Part shown: piece by piece, positions 21,354 through 32,000 of the stretch
Position numbering within the stretch: position 1 is the stretch's first letter
Layout of the letters: each line of letters starts with the position of its first letter
Assembly (NCBI GenBank): GCA_021396245.1
Contig: WNYE01000044.1
Coordinates: 280,683 to 344,682 of the forward strand
Length of the DNA stretch: 64,000 nt
Source: Sporothrix humicola
Taxonomy: Eukaryota; Ascomycota; Sordariomycetes; Ophiostomatales; Ophiostomataceae
Direction: 5' to 3'
Made by a program: the position numbers and the translations under genes
The notes under the pieces: model-generated
Seen by the model: only the letters and a program-made list of their open reading frames with translations
Database searches by the model: none
What the model was told of the DNA's origin: nothing

Positions 21354-23300
21354 TCAAAAATTGGACTCGATCAGTCGGGCCACGACGTCGTTTGACTCAG
21401 GAAGCTCAGGATAGTCGAGGTTGACAACACCGAGCCGTGACCGACCTCTTGTGGCGCCGTAGTTCTTTTGCAGGTACTCGTTGGTCAAGACGTTCATGCC
21501 GGGCACCCACTTTCCGATAAAGTCGCTGTGTGCGCCGACAGCAATCCATTTGGCCTCGGCGATCTCGCCGTGCTCTGCCGGGTCACCAACTGCCGAACAG
21601 AAGTTGAGATACCAGTCGTGAGGCTCATCAGCGTCGGCGCTGCTGGTGGTTGCATTCTCCATCATCTTCTGCACAAACTCGCCCTTGGACGCGATAAGAT
21701 CCTTAAGGGAGATGCGGTATGCAAACTTCCACTTGTCCTGCAGGCGCACACGCACCTGTGTCGGTGTGACAATGGTAAAGTCCGGATTGTCGTCTAGCCA
21801 TGCCGACAGATCGAGGCCCTGACGGCCTGCAGGCTGGATAGACGGGTCACCTGCGTAGCGGCGCAAAAGCACAGCCTTGCCACGAACATCGCCGAGTTTA
21901 GGTGTGATGGGCTCTGTGTGCCAGCGGTGCTGTCCGTTAGGCCACGCTGGTGTTGAAGCGATAGCCTCTGCGATGGCACCATAAAAGACCTCCGGGTGGT
22001 CCTTCTGATCCTGAGACTGGTCATCGTTGTTAATGGAGATGAGCACAGTCTCGGTTGGCGGCGGTGCATCCGAGTTGTCCTCCAAATCGGCGCCGGACCA
22101 CATGAATGCCCAGATGGCATTCATGACCTTCTCAAACGAGAGATACTTTGGGTAGTCAATGGGGATGCCCCCGTGGTAGCAGTAGAGCTTGCCGTCCTTA
22201 TGGCGACGCAACCGCAAGTCGAAGAAGCGGATGCCCAGAGCAAGCTGTTGGCTAATGGATAGATACTGTGTCCGAACAAAGGGAATGTTGCTGCGCGCAC
22301 AGCTGTCGTGTGTGCCCGGGATTGTGAACTCGCAGATGGGTTGGTCGTCCGGAAGGCTGGCCATCCACGATGTGAGCGAGTACTTGAGCACGGGACGCGA
22401 GTACCACCGCAGGTCACGCGTCTCTGTGTTGTCGTTGAAGATACAGTGTACACGGCCGTTGAGGATGGTGATTTGTGGTGGGTCTGCGGCCGTCGTGTCG
22501 GCGACGGGCTCATGCTCTGCCCAGGCACCGTTGCTGAAAGCAGCGACATACACGGCATGGGTCTCATCACTTGGCCCAGCCTCGATGATGCCCAAGTAGG
22601 CACTGCTGCCAAAGGACACGGCACTGACACCCGTCGCGGCACGGCCCTCAGAGACATCGTCGGTCTGCGCCCAAGCCTGGTCAATGTAGTCGTAGCGGAA
22701 ACCGATAATGTGGCGCTCCTCCGTGTCGGCGCCACACAGGACGTGCAGGACGCCCTCAAACACAAACAGTGCTGGAATACCACGGAACTTCTCGCCGGCA
22801 CCGGCCACTAGCTGCGGTGCTGTCCACTGCCGTGCGTTGGGGCCAAGAGCAGACCAGATTGTGTAGTACAACTGGCCGTTACGCAAGAAGGCCAGGAAGA
22901 TCTTGTTGTGGAAGGCGATGATAGCAGGCGTTGAGTGTGCCACGAGCCCTGCATCGGCATCCAGAGGGCCTAGGTTGGCCCATGCCACACTCGCATCGTC
23001 GTCGTCGTGGATGAAGTGAGCCATATGGCCAGAATCGGGCTGTGCAATCACCATGTGCAGCACGCCGTTGAGGTTGGCAAGCACTGGCAAGCCATTTTCG
23101 GCGAACAGCACCGGCTGGCCGAACTGCTCATCATCGCCGCTGCCACCGGTCTGCGAGTACCAGAGCTGGCCACTGAGGTCAGTCCATATACACCAGAGGC
23201 GGCCACGGTAGGCTGCCACGGCGGGGATGGTAGCCGACTGGCCTTGGCCATCGCTGAAAAGGAGGCCCGTCTTGGACGTGCCGTGCGGAAGCCAAGACAT
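21354..23300 (-). CDS. PI-PLC-X-type phosphodiesterase with six-repeat N-terminal domain
   Basis: Intronless, 648 aa, no signal peptide. The C-terminal half (about 310-648) is a bacterial-type phosphatidylinositol-specific phospholipase C X-like domain. It has EFTIPGTHDSCA with His331, LALGIRFFDLRLR, a second His376 in LYCYHGGIP, and ETVLISINND. His331 and His376 match the general acid/base pair of Bacillus-type PI-PLC. The N-terminal half contains six repeats of about 50 residues centred near 31, 77, 130, 181, 231 and 280. Each has the pattern hydrophobic-x-Gly-x-Leu/Val-aromatic followed by a short beta-like stretch (YRGRLWCIW, LNGVLHMVI, FEGVLHVLC, LNGRVHCIF). This suggests a six-bladed lectin-like beta-propeller. 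Substrate is not known; it could be phosphatidylinositol, a GPI anchor or another phosphodiester. Being intronless and bacterial-like, it might be an old transfer. Confidence 0.82.
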   Translation of the reverse strand: MSWLPHGTSKTGLLFSDGQGQSATIPAVAAYRGRLWCIWTDLSGQLWYSQTGGSGDDEQFGQPVLFAENGLPVLANLNGVLHMVIAQPDSGHMAHFIHDDDDASVAWANLGPLDADAGLVAHSTPAIIAFHNKIFLAFLRNGQLYYTIWSALGPNARQWTAPQLVAGAGEKFRGIPALFVFEGVLHVLCGADTEERHIIGFRYDYIDQAWAQTDDVSEGRAATGVSAVSFGSSAYLGIIEAGPSDETHAVYVAAFSNGAWAEHEPVADTTAADPPQITILNGRVHCIFNDNTETRDLRWYSRPVLKYSLTSWMASLPDDQPICEFTIPGTHDSCARSNIPFVRTQYLSISQQLALGIRFFDLRLRRHKDGKLYCYHGGIPIDYPKYLSFEKVMNAIWAFMWSGADLEDNSDAPPPTETVLISINNDDQSQDQKDHPEVFYGAIAEAIASTPAWPNGQHRWHTEPITPKLGDVRGKAVLLRRYAGDPSIQPAGRQGLDLSAWLDDNPDFTIVTPTQVRVRLQDKWKFAYRISLKDLIASKGEFVQKMMENATTSSADADEPHDWYLNFCSAVGDPAEHGEIAEAKWIAVGAHSDFIGKWVPGMNVLTNEYLQKNYGATRGRSRLGVVNLDYPELPESNDVVARLIESNF

Positions 23301-24500
23301 GGTTGAGTGTAGGGGCGAGATGCGAAGCGATGGGGGCGTTCTTAGGGTCGTTTGGGAAGCGAGTCCTCAAGATAAGCTTTATTGGGGAGTGGTGCAGCCC
23401 GAGGTCGTTTGTTGCCCAAAAAGGTGATTTCCCCTGCCAAGACTTTTTATCTGCAAGGTTCGCTGCAAAAATTAGAAAAGAGATGCTTGCGAAAAGGCGA
23501 AAAGGGGAACAGTCGACAGAAATATCGCACACTGAATGGACGACGTACCTTGTTCCAGGAACGTGAAACGGGGCAGTGAAAGGAAGGCCCCTCCCAGGAA
23601 CAGCCCCCCATCTGTCCTGACCTCCCCCTCCATGTTTTAGCCGCATAACCTAACCAGGAGTTTCCAGCTGATATATCGGGTAGTTGACGCCATGATCAGG
23701 AGGGCGGGGACGCAATAAGGAGAGAAAGTCCCCATTGGCCTCGTCACCGGTGGCCGATCAGATCGAATAAAAGATTAGATGTAAAAACCGGGTTTGGTAG
23801 CACCGATTCACCAGGAGGGGCAGTGAGGCTCGTGAACACGGATCGGCCGCTTGTAAGTGGGACAAATTGAAAGACCTGAAGCACAGAATCGGGCCCTGCA
23901 AGCATGGGGTAGGGCTGTGGTGAATCGATTTGTTATGTTTGGGAGAAAAAAACAGATGGAAGAAAAGGGGAAGAAGATGAGGCCTAAAATAGGGGGAAAC
24001 GGTTGCTGCTTTCCCTACATCGCTCGATGCGGCCTCAGCAAGTGTCGACAGGAAAGAGCGACCGTATGTTGAAAACAACAAAAACACAACGAGAAAGTCG
24101 CCAGTGACGTATGTTCTGAAAGTAGCAGGAAGCTTGACTTGGAGAGCCCTGTAAGCCAAGGGCGACCTTCCCCCTGAGCTCCACTAGAAGAAGCAAACAT
24201 GGAGCAAGTGAGCACGCGACATCACGTGGAATAGCCTAGCTGTCGAGCTACCCCCTTTTTACGAGTCTTCGTTCTGTCCTGTGTCACCCCTCAGCTCACG
24301 GAAACGCGTTCGGCGACGCCACGATCTTGCAATTGACCGTCCAGCTTCTTCAGCAGCTTCTTTTCTCTTTGGTCTTCTTTTCTCGCCCCTATTTTTACGC
24401 AAATTCTTGCGTGCCATTCTTTTGTTTGCAACTTCTTCAAATAACCTCGATTTTTCCTTTTTGACACCACAATCCGACCTCGGACATCCTCTTCTTCAGT
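23301..24500. promoter_or_regulatory. Divergent promoter PLC-like / ZIP transporter
   Basis: 1.2 kb between genes transcribed outward. A TCACGTG E-box is at 24222-24228. The 250 bp before the ZIP ATG is CT-rich on the plus strand. No coding frame is supported. Confidence 0.5.
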
Positions 24501-25877
24501 ATGGCCTCCCTCTTCTCGCGGCTCAGCCATGGCCGCGGCCGGTTCGGCTTTGTTGTCACGCTGGTAGCACTCGCCGTGCTCGCGTTCTGCTCGTTCACGG
24601 CCTCCGCCGAGTCCAAGTCCGCCTCGACGGCCATTCCTTTCCCGATCAGCTCCGAGGAGCTCAACGACCGTCTCCAAGAGTGCGATGTGGTCCAGGCACT
24701 CGGCCAGCAGAAGCTGCGGCTGTACGCCGGCGAGGACGGCCAGGGCGGCGTCCCCTCATCGACAACGGCCAAGATCTTTTCGATTCTGTTCCCCGGCAGC
24801 CCCGCAGTCAACGCGCTGCTCGCGACGCTCTACATTTCCGGCCCGCCGAACTTCTTGCTGGCGCTGTGCCCGCCCAACATTGACCCGGCATCGCTGTCGG
24901 TGATGGTGGCCTTTGCGGTCGGCGGCCTGCTGGGTGACACGCTGTTCCATCTTCTTCCCGAGATCTTTGTGGGCGAGGACGACGAGAGAGCCGACCGAGC
25001 ACGGCTGGTGCTTGTTGAGCCGAACCGGAACCTGCTGCTGGGCGTGGCAATTATGATTGGTTTCCTGACGTTTGTGGCCATGGACAAGGGCCTGCGGATT
25101 GCGACGGGCGGCAACGGCCACGAACACAACCACGGCAGCCACAGCCACGACGAGAAGAGCTCGGCCGTGACCACATCGTCGGACGCGGCGTCTGGCTCGG
25201 CCAAGTCGCGTAAGAAGGGCGGCAACAAGAAGAAGGACAGCGAGGAGACCAAGGCGGTGGCCGAGGCCAATGCCAGCGTCAAGCTGTCTGGTTACCTTAA
25301 CCTGATGTGAGTATTCGTGGGCATTCTGATTTTAGATGCGACCTCTTTCTAACATATTCTCTCCTCTCCCAGTGCCGACTTTACACACAACATCACCGAC
25401 GGCCTGGCCATGTCGGCCTCCTTTTATGCCTCGCCGACGATTGGCGCCACGACGACTGTGGCCGTCTTCTTCCACGAGATTCCGCACGAGGTGGGCGACT
25501 TTGCCCTGCTGATCCAGTCCGGCTTCTCCAAGCGTGCGGCCATGGGCGCGCAGTTTGTGACGGCGCTCGGCGCGCTGCTGGGCACCGTCATTGGTATTCT
25601 TGTCCAGGAGTTTGGCGGCAACAGCGCTAGCGGATCTTCAGCCGCAGATGCGGCGGCCGAGGTCGGCCTGTTCGGCACGAGCCTGACATGGGGCGACATG
25701 CTGCTGCCGTTCACGGCAGGCACGTTCCTGTACGTCGGTACGGTGGCGGTGATCCCGGAGCTTTTGGAGACGAACCTCGAGGGCAGCTCCAAGCTGGGAG
25801 AGCTGCGCAAGACGCTGATCCAGTTCGCGGCCATTGGCACGGGCGCGGGCATCATGCTGTACATTTCGTGGCATTAG
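24501..25877 (+). CDS. YKE4: ZIP-family zinc transporter, KE4/SLC39A7 type
   Basis: Predicted ER/secretory-pathway Zn2+ transporter of the KE4 subfamily (yeast Yke4, human ZIP7). Exons 24501-25306 and 25373-25877 give 436 aa; donor GTGAGT, CTAAC branch, CAG acceptor; the splice rebuilds NLIADFTHN. The N-terminus is a signal peptide or first membrane helix (VTLVALAVLAFCSFTASA). A His-rich loop, GHEHNHGSHSHDE, lies between transmembrane helices. The metal-site signatures are intact: H274-N275-x-x-D278 in TM4 and H303-E304-x-x-H307-E308 in TM5. A Lys-rich segment precedes TM4. The annotated stop (TAG at 25875-25877) lies only 4 bases before the poly-G artefact, so the 3' end is supported only by the sequence before it. 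Confidence 0.93.
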
Positions 25878-25879
25878 CC

Positions 25880-25881
<2 letters not shown>

Positions 25882-25954
<73 letters not shown>

Positions 25955-26027
25955 AGNNNNNCCCAATAACTTTTACCATTTGCGGGCCATTGGCACGGGC
26001 GCGGGCAACATCTTTTAATTTTCTTGG

Positions 26028-26062
<35 letters not shown>
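25882..26062. other. Assembly artefact: poly-G run, 5-N gap, corrupted duplicate, poly-C run
   Basis: 71 consecutive G (25882-25952) are followed by CAAG, five N (25957-25961), about 70 bp, and 29 consecutive C (26034-26062). The sequence at about 25976-26036 is a damaged second copy of the ZIP gene's last 60 bp (about 25821-25880): both share the 20-base core around GGCACGGGCGCGGGC and both end in GGCATTA. The G run replaces genomic sequence. A false scaffold join or low-quality read tail explains it better than biology. Confidence 0.85.
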
Positions 26063-26064
<2 letters not shown>

Positions 26065-29000
26065 ACAAAAAGGTGCGACGTCTCACGACGTGTGTCCGAC
26101 AATCAAGGTTGGGCTGATATCTGGCCATCATAGGGCTGGATGGCATGAGATATACACATATACTTCAAACATATCATACGGAGTACACGAAACAGGCAGG
26201 TCGTATGCCTTAAAACGGACGAGCGGTCTTGCTTAGAATAGACTGGATATGTACGATTTGGGCTCTTATTTAATAGACCGAGATAAAGTTTGCATCAACG
26301 GCCAGGGTTATCCTGTGTAGGGTCCGGATATATGATTCAAAGACATTTTTTTTTATTTCTCAACAATCCGATTTTCTTAGGGGTACATTCCAAGGAAGTA
26401 AATGCCATGGTGAGGCGGATCACATAATAAGCGCGGCGTGCAATCGTTCCCCTGATGTTCGCCGTGATCATCACCGCGTCTATTTGGCGAGAACGTATTC
26501 AAACGCGGTGGCTCGGGCACGGTGAGCCGCCCGAGTTGCCAGACATTCAAGGTCAAGCAGGTGCGATTCATGCCAAACCGGCAACAGTCGCTGTTATCGT
26601 ACTGGGAATAAGTTTCTCCAGCCTCTCGATTGCTGCCCGTTTCCACCTCTAGACATTCACTTTGCCATAGGGCATAAGCTGACTGTCACGAGAGAATATA
26701 GCGGGCATTCTCCAGTTTTACAAAGACCAAACGCACGGATTGCGCCGTGGGAATCATGAAGTGCAGTATGGAGTACGGAGTAATAGTAACCTCGTTCGAG
26801 ATTGCAAGATACTCAAGGTCAAACCAGAAGAGGAAGGTCTTCTTTGGGCAGGTTCATGACCAGTACAAACAAAGGGATACAAAACGTACGACACAACTCT
26901 GACAAGAGCATTGACAATGGAGAACATGCCGACAATGTCTAGAGGCGAAGATGATGACTGTGTTGAGAGAAACGCCCGAGTAGCGGTCTGACGACCAAGG
27001 CTCGGCTTTGGATGTCATCGAATCCGTGTCTGATCGAAGTCAAGGCTCGATGTAAACCCGGCGAAATGTTGTTCTTCGAACATCTACCTGCAATAGCAAA
27101 TATCAATGTGATAATCCTAAAAAGGCATTGAAAGAGAAATGGCCAAGAGATGGGAGTCCAAGAGACCTGGAAACCAGACAGACATGTCGACTCATACTTT
27201 TTCTCAAATGTCCACGACCAGTCGGTTTATTTGTATGACAAGATTCTTTTTATCAGACAAGACGCGGTACGTCGCTGCCATGCATTAACAAACCCCACGA
27301 ACTGTGGACTGGAGGGCGGACCGTGGAGCTTTGACCATGAATTTTTTTTTGGATATGGAGCATGAACAAGGATCGTGGGACCTTTGTTCCGTGTATTCAC
27401 GAAAAGACCCCATTTGGTAAGACTGCCAGATGCAGCACTTGCATGCGGTGTTGCAAGTACTGTGTATGCACAATAATAAGGCACAGTAATACTCCGTACT
27501 CGTACAGGATAAACTCCGGAGAGACCCTCCAGCAGGAAGGCCAGGATGACTAGTGCTTTGTCGAGGAAAGGGCGCAGCTGGAAACATGTCAGACCTAGAA
27601 TGCAAAATGCCCGCCTGGCCGCCTGGCCGCCTCTTCCATCTCTTGAAGAGGATCTACGACCAACTACGTCCTAGCACGTGGGTGTGGGCGAAGGATTCCC
27701 TCACCAAAATTTGTGAGTTTGATTCTTGCTCATGTTGACAACAGGGCAGGTGGTAGTCAGATGAATCTCTTCACTCCTGACGTCCTACCTCCCCAGGCCT
27801 GTTCCTCCCGCTTATTTCTTCCTCGTAGGGCAGGCGTTACGTTTACTAACTGAAGCCTGCCATCTTAAACGGAGAAAAGAGAAGCAAATATGCAAACATG
27901 AAAACAAGCAATCATCCAGCCGCTAAATCTCAATCCCAGAATAGACATTCGGGGTTGCTGTACGGAGTTATGTGGAATGTGCCGTGTAGCAAAGGCGCAC
28001 TTGTACTTCAAGGTTGCAGTCATTATGTAGCCAAGGTCCAGAGCGTTACTGTGTATGCGTTATTCTCAACAGTCTTTGAGGGAAGTATTGGCGATATTAT
28101 TGCATGAGTTGACATTCAGTTAGAAGACGATTTTCAATGTTTGTTTTTCACAAACATCCCATGTCCTCGCACAGTCATATCGGCCTCTCGTTTCCCCTTC
28201 ATTTAATCTTCTGTTAATTTTTTTTTCATTTTTTTTTTTCATTTTCAAGATGGATCTCATAAAAAGATTTCTTGACATACTGAGTATATGACTCTTATTT
28301 TTCAGTCTTTTCGGTGAAATAGCCCAACGCTACGGCATGCACCTAACGAGGATCGCGCTCAAACTTTCTTTTCTTGCTTTTCATTTCGTCTCCCATTATT
28401 TTCATTTTATTTTTACTACGACCACTCCCTGCATCCAAGTCCCACAAGGCGAGCTCCATATCCAGCGTCCGTGGGCGGAGATGGCACGGGAGTGTGCCCA
28501 TCGGTTTTTTTTTTTTTTTGGACTATTGTGACCCCGTCTCGTGAAGACAGGAGACAGATGGGAGGAGAGAGAAGAGGAGAGGACAGAGGAGGAGTATGTT
28601 GCAGCAATTTGACTGTGTGAGTGGGCTGCATTAACGCTACTAGATTTTTGCAGGCCCAGGTCCAAGCTTCACCTCCCTCGTAAGGAAAGAAGAAACGACG
28701 GGCCCGGGAAGCCTGGACGGGATATGCAGGTCACGATGTAAAGAAGAAAAAAATGCATAACAGGGGAAGAGGAGAAACGACGCAGACGCAGCCAGAAAGT
28801 TGACGGGCTTGGACTTTTCCCCCTTCATCTTCGTAAATTCGTATTAATCTGTGACTCGTCCGGGCTAGAGTATCGGCATCGCGGGATATAGGAGTTTGAC
28901 AAGCGCGAGAACGGCGTGGCTGGTGAAGACGGCGCGAAGAAAAAAATATCGTGAAGGTCGAAGCGGCTACCCGCCCCGAAGAAGGAGAAAAAAGCATATG

Positions 29001-32000
29001 GCGTACTGGGTAGGCCAAAAGAAAATCTAAGATCCACGATACAAGCCTCGGCCACCTTCCCCGATTTGCTCTTGTTCCAGACGCCGTTCACACAGGCGCC
29101 GCCCATTTGAAGTTCAGGCAAAACAGCCAGTCTTTAATTGTAAGTCTTTTGATTGTGGGTAAATACACTTGTTGTGACTCGTTCCGGGTGGTCGGAGTAT
29201 CTTTATGTGGAGTTGTAGATGTTTGCTGACATCCGCTTTGTTTTCAATGAGATCTTTTTTGGGTTGACAATTGACGCATCGTATGTCTGTCATTTTATCT
29301 GTCATTCCACCACGTTGTCAACGGTTTTCTGTCTTTGTACTCCGTTGTCTCTCTTGTCAGCACAACCGTTAGACGCGTGGTCCCAGAGGTCTGGATTCCA
29401 CAAGTCTCGTCGGCTTTGTGTATGTGATTCTACTGTCTCTGATTTCTGTCTGACTTGTGTCTGACCTGTCACCACGCACTTGGAAGGAGGATTCGGGGAT
29501 CTCTCAGCACATCCGCTCAAACCGCGTATGAGCACTATTAGCTTTGTCTCTTTTCAACTTATTTATATCTACATTTTTTTCGGGGTCCAGATAGCCACGA
29601 GAAAAGGCGGATGCCAAGCTGTATTTCGAAGAATCTCGGTAGCTCTCCGCTTTCCGCACGAACTCCTTCGAGGCTCACTCATTGCCTTACACAGAACGTA
29701 TCTATTCTTTTCAGATGCTGTGACTTTACACGACATCCGTTGTAACACTGCACAAAACTTCGCGGTGATACGGAGCAACTTCCAGCCTTGTCATCTCACC
29801 TTACCATCAGCCCTCATCGGCTTTCACTATTCTAACCCAAAGCCGTGGAAAGCTTGTAGCTAAGCCTCTGTCTCACTTCCTCTGCCTGCCTCTTTTTGGC
29901 CATTTGAATGTGAGATGGAACTGGAGCTGTCCTGATGATTGTCACCTCGTCTTCTTTTCGGTTTCCATATTTTCCCTCATTTTCTGACATCTCACTGCTC
30001 GTACCAGTTTTGTTGAATTCAAAGTTTCGACGACGTCAAATGGAGCCACATTAGTTTTGCATGAATATCACACTCATAAACAACGCCCAATCGTATTCTT
30101 CTGGGCCAGCCCGTTGTCACGATACCTACGTTTGCCTCTTTTCTAATTTTTGTCTCTTTGATATGTTTCTTCTTTGGGACTTTTTTTGTCACGATGCCAC
30201 ACAGTTGTAGTCTTGGAAAAAGCTCAAAAAAATTGTTGGTCTTGGCTTACAGCTTTGGGCGACATCGGACCCCCTCCTCTTTTACTCTTTTTCTGTCTCT
30301 CCACACTCCACCATGGCTCCCCATATTTTTCCATGTACAAGTGGCGCAAAAGGTACAGAGGTACAACCCAAAAGCATCTCGGCGTGTAAAAAGGCGGCGC
30401 AAGAAGATTGTTGGGTGTGCATAGCGGTTGAAAATTAATGGGTGTGAATAGAGTAAATGAGGGGAAAGAAATCGTGAAGAAAGGACAGGGGAGGGAAAGA
30501 AATGGAAAGAAAAAAAAATTGAAATAAAAGGAAACAATAAAGATGAAGGGAATAAAAAGGCGGTATGGTAAAGGGTGGAAAGGGCCGTGAACGAAAAGGT
30601 TGAAGTTGATATAGATATTCACGACACAAAAACAGCCACAGAACATATGGTAAATGCAAGGGGAAATGAACCTCTTTGGTCAAAATCAGATACCTGGCTG
30701 CTGGCAAGATCGTTGCTCTGGAATTCGACTGACATCATTAAAACTACATTGCAAAAACTTCAAAATCATGGGTGAATGACGGCAAAAGTGAGGTGAACGA
30801 CGTAGTTCGTTTTCACAAGATGAAACCTTCAAAAGCATACGAACAATACGAAAATATGAAGTATTACATAGCAGACGAAATTGGGCGCATCACGTAAAGG
30901 CGTTATGCTCAATAGAGGGTGAAGAGGGCAGTTTGTCAGCCAGGGTTTGTCAGAATACATCATGTAATCATGCTTGTGGCCATCCCTTGTCCAGCCAAGA
31001 CACCCCAAACCCAAGGCACATTCACGCCACGCTGCAACTGCGCCAACGATAAAAGCAATCAAAGGCACTGAAAGCAACCAAGCAATGGAAAATCATCTGC
31101 GCCTTTCCGTAGTCAAGTTTCCCTTTCAAGCTTGACGAGGCTCAGATGTTTAGAAAGCACCCATTTCATTGGCGCGCTTGTCCTAAATTCAAGAAAGTCA
31201 AAAGATGAAAATGAAACGGCACCACATCTTGTCGATTTTGTCCGTTTTAGATTGTCCAGACTCTGGTTGTGACTCTGCGCACTAACAAGTCGTTAAGCAA
31301 ACCGCTAAAGCGGGTACGAACGGTACGATACATGATGCTGCGTCGGGAGTGACTGAAGTGACTGGAGTGAACGCATCGGCAATATCAAGAGCAGAAATCC
31401 TACTTTTTCGGTGGTGAAAGAAAGTAAGAAACTAGGCATCGCAGGAACAGTTGGCCCGGTTTAAGGCAGCAAAGCGTGAATATACAGGAGAAGACGGTGG
31501 GCAGGGTGAGAAATGTTAGGAGAACAACAAAGATGAACAGGCGGCTGTTCAACACGTACTCTCCCATCTCTTGTATCAATAAAAGACAATACGTGAACGC
31601 GATTGATCGGCGGTTCCGTTGCAGATTGCAGAGAATCGGCCAGACGTCAACAGAAGGCTAGGGACGAAAATCAACATGGACAGAAGGCTGTGACTCGTTT
31701 TTTTCTTCTTCTATTTCTCTTTTGACGTTTCGACTTGGCTTTGCTTTCTGTTTCCATTGTCTTCTTATTGTCAAAAAGCTTGGTTGAAACGAATACGGGA
31801 ACGTGCAAGGACGCAGACGAACGGGGCAGACGGGGCTGAAGTGAACGGGATACTCCGTTCAAAGCCGTACAGAGTGGAGCGAGTTGCGAAATGCGATCGT
31901 CGCAAAAAGTTCAGAAAAAAAAGACGGATATAAAGGGTCAGAAACGGCTCGAAGACATTCCAAACAGCATGTGCGGTGTGTGCCACGCGGTCGCTGGCGG

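Noticed and set aside
25638..26133. Open frames of poly-Gly/poly-Pro across the homopolymer block
   Set aside because: They translate the poly-G/poly-C assembly artefact and cross the N gap.
26377..26646. 89-aa Cys-containing minus-strand frame as a small secreted protein
   Set aside because: First codon is GTG, there is no signal peptide, and no ATG gives a reasonable start.
30224..30646. 140-aa hydrophobic frame
   Set aside because: Phe/Pro/Ser-rich product of pyrimidine tracts, not a credible membrane protein.
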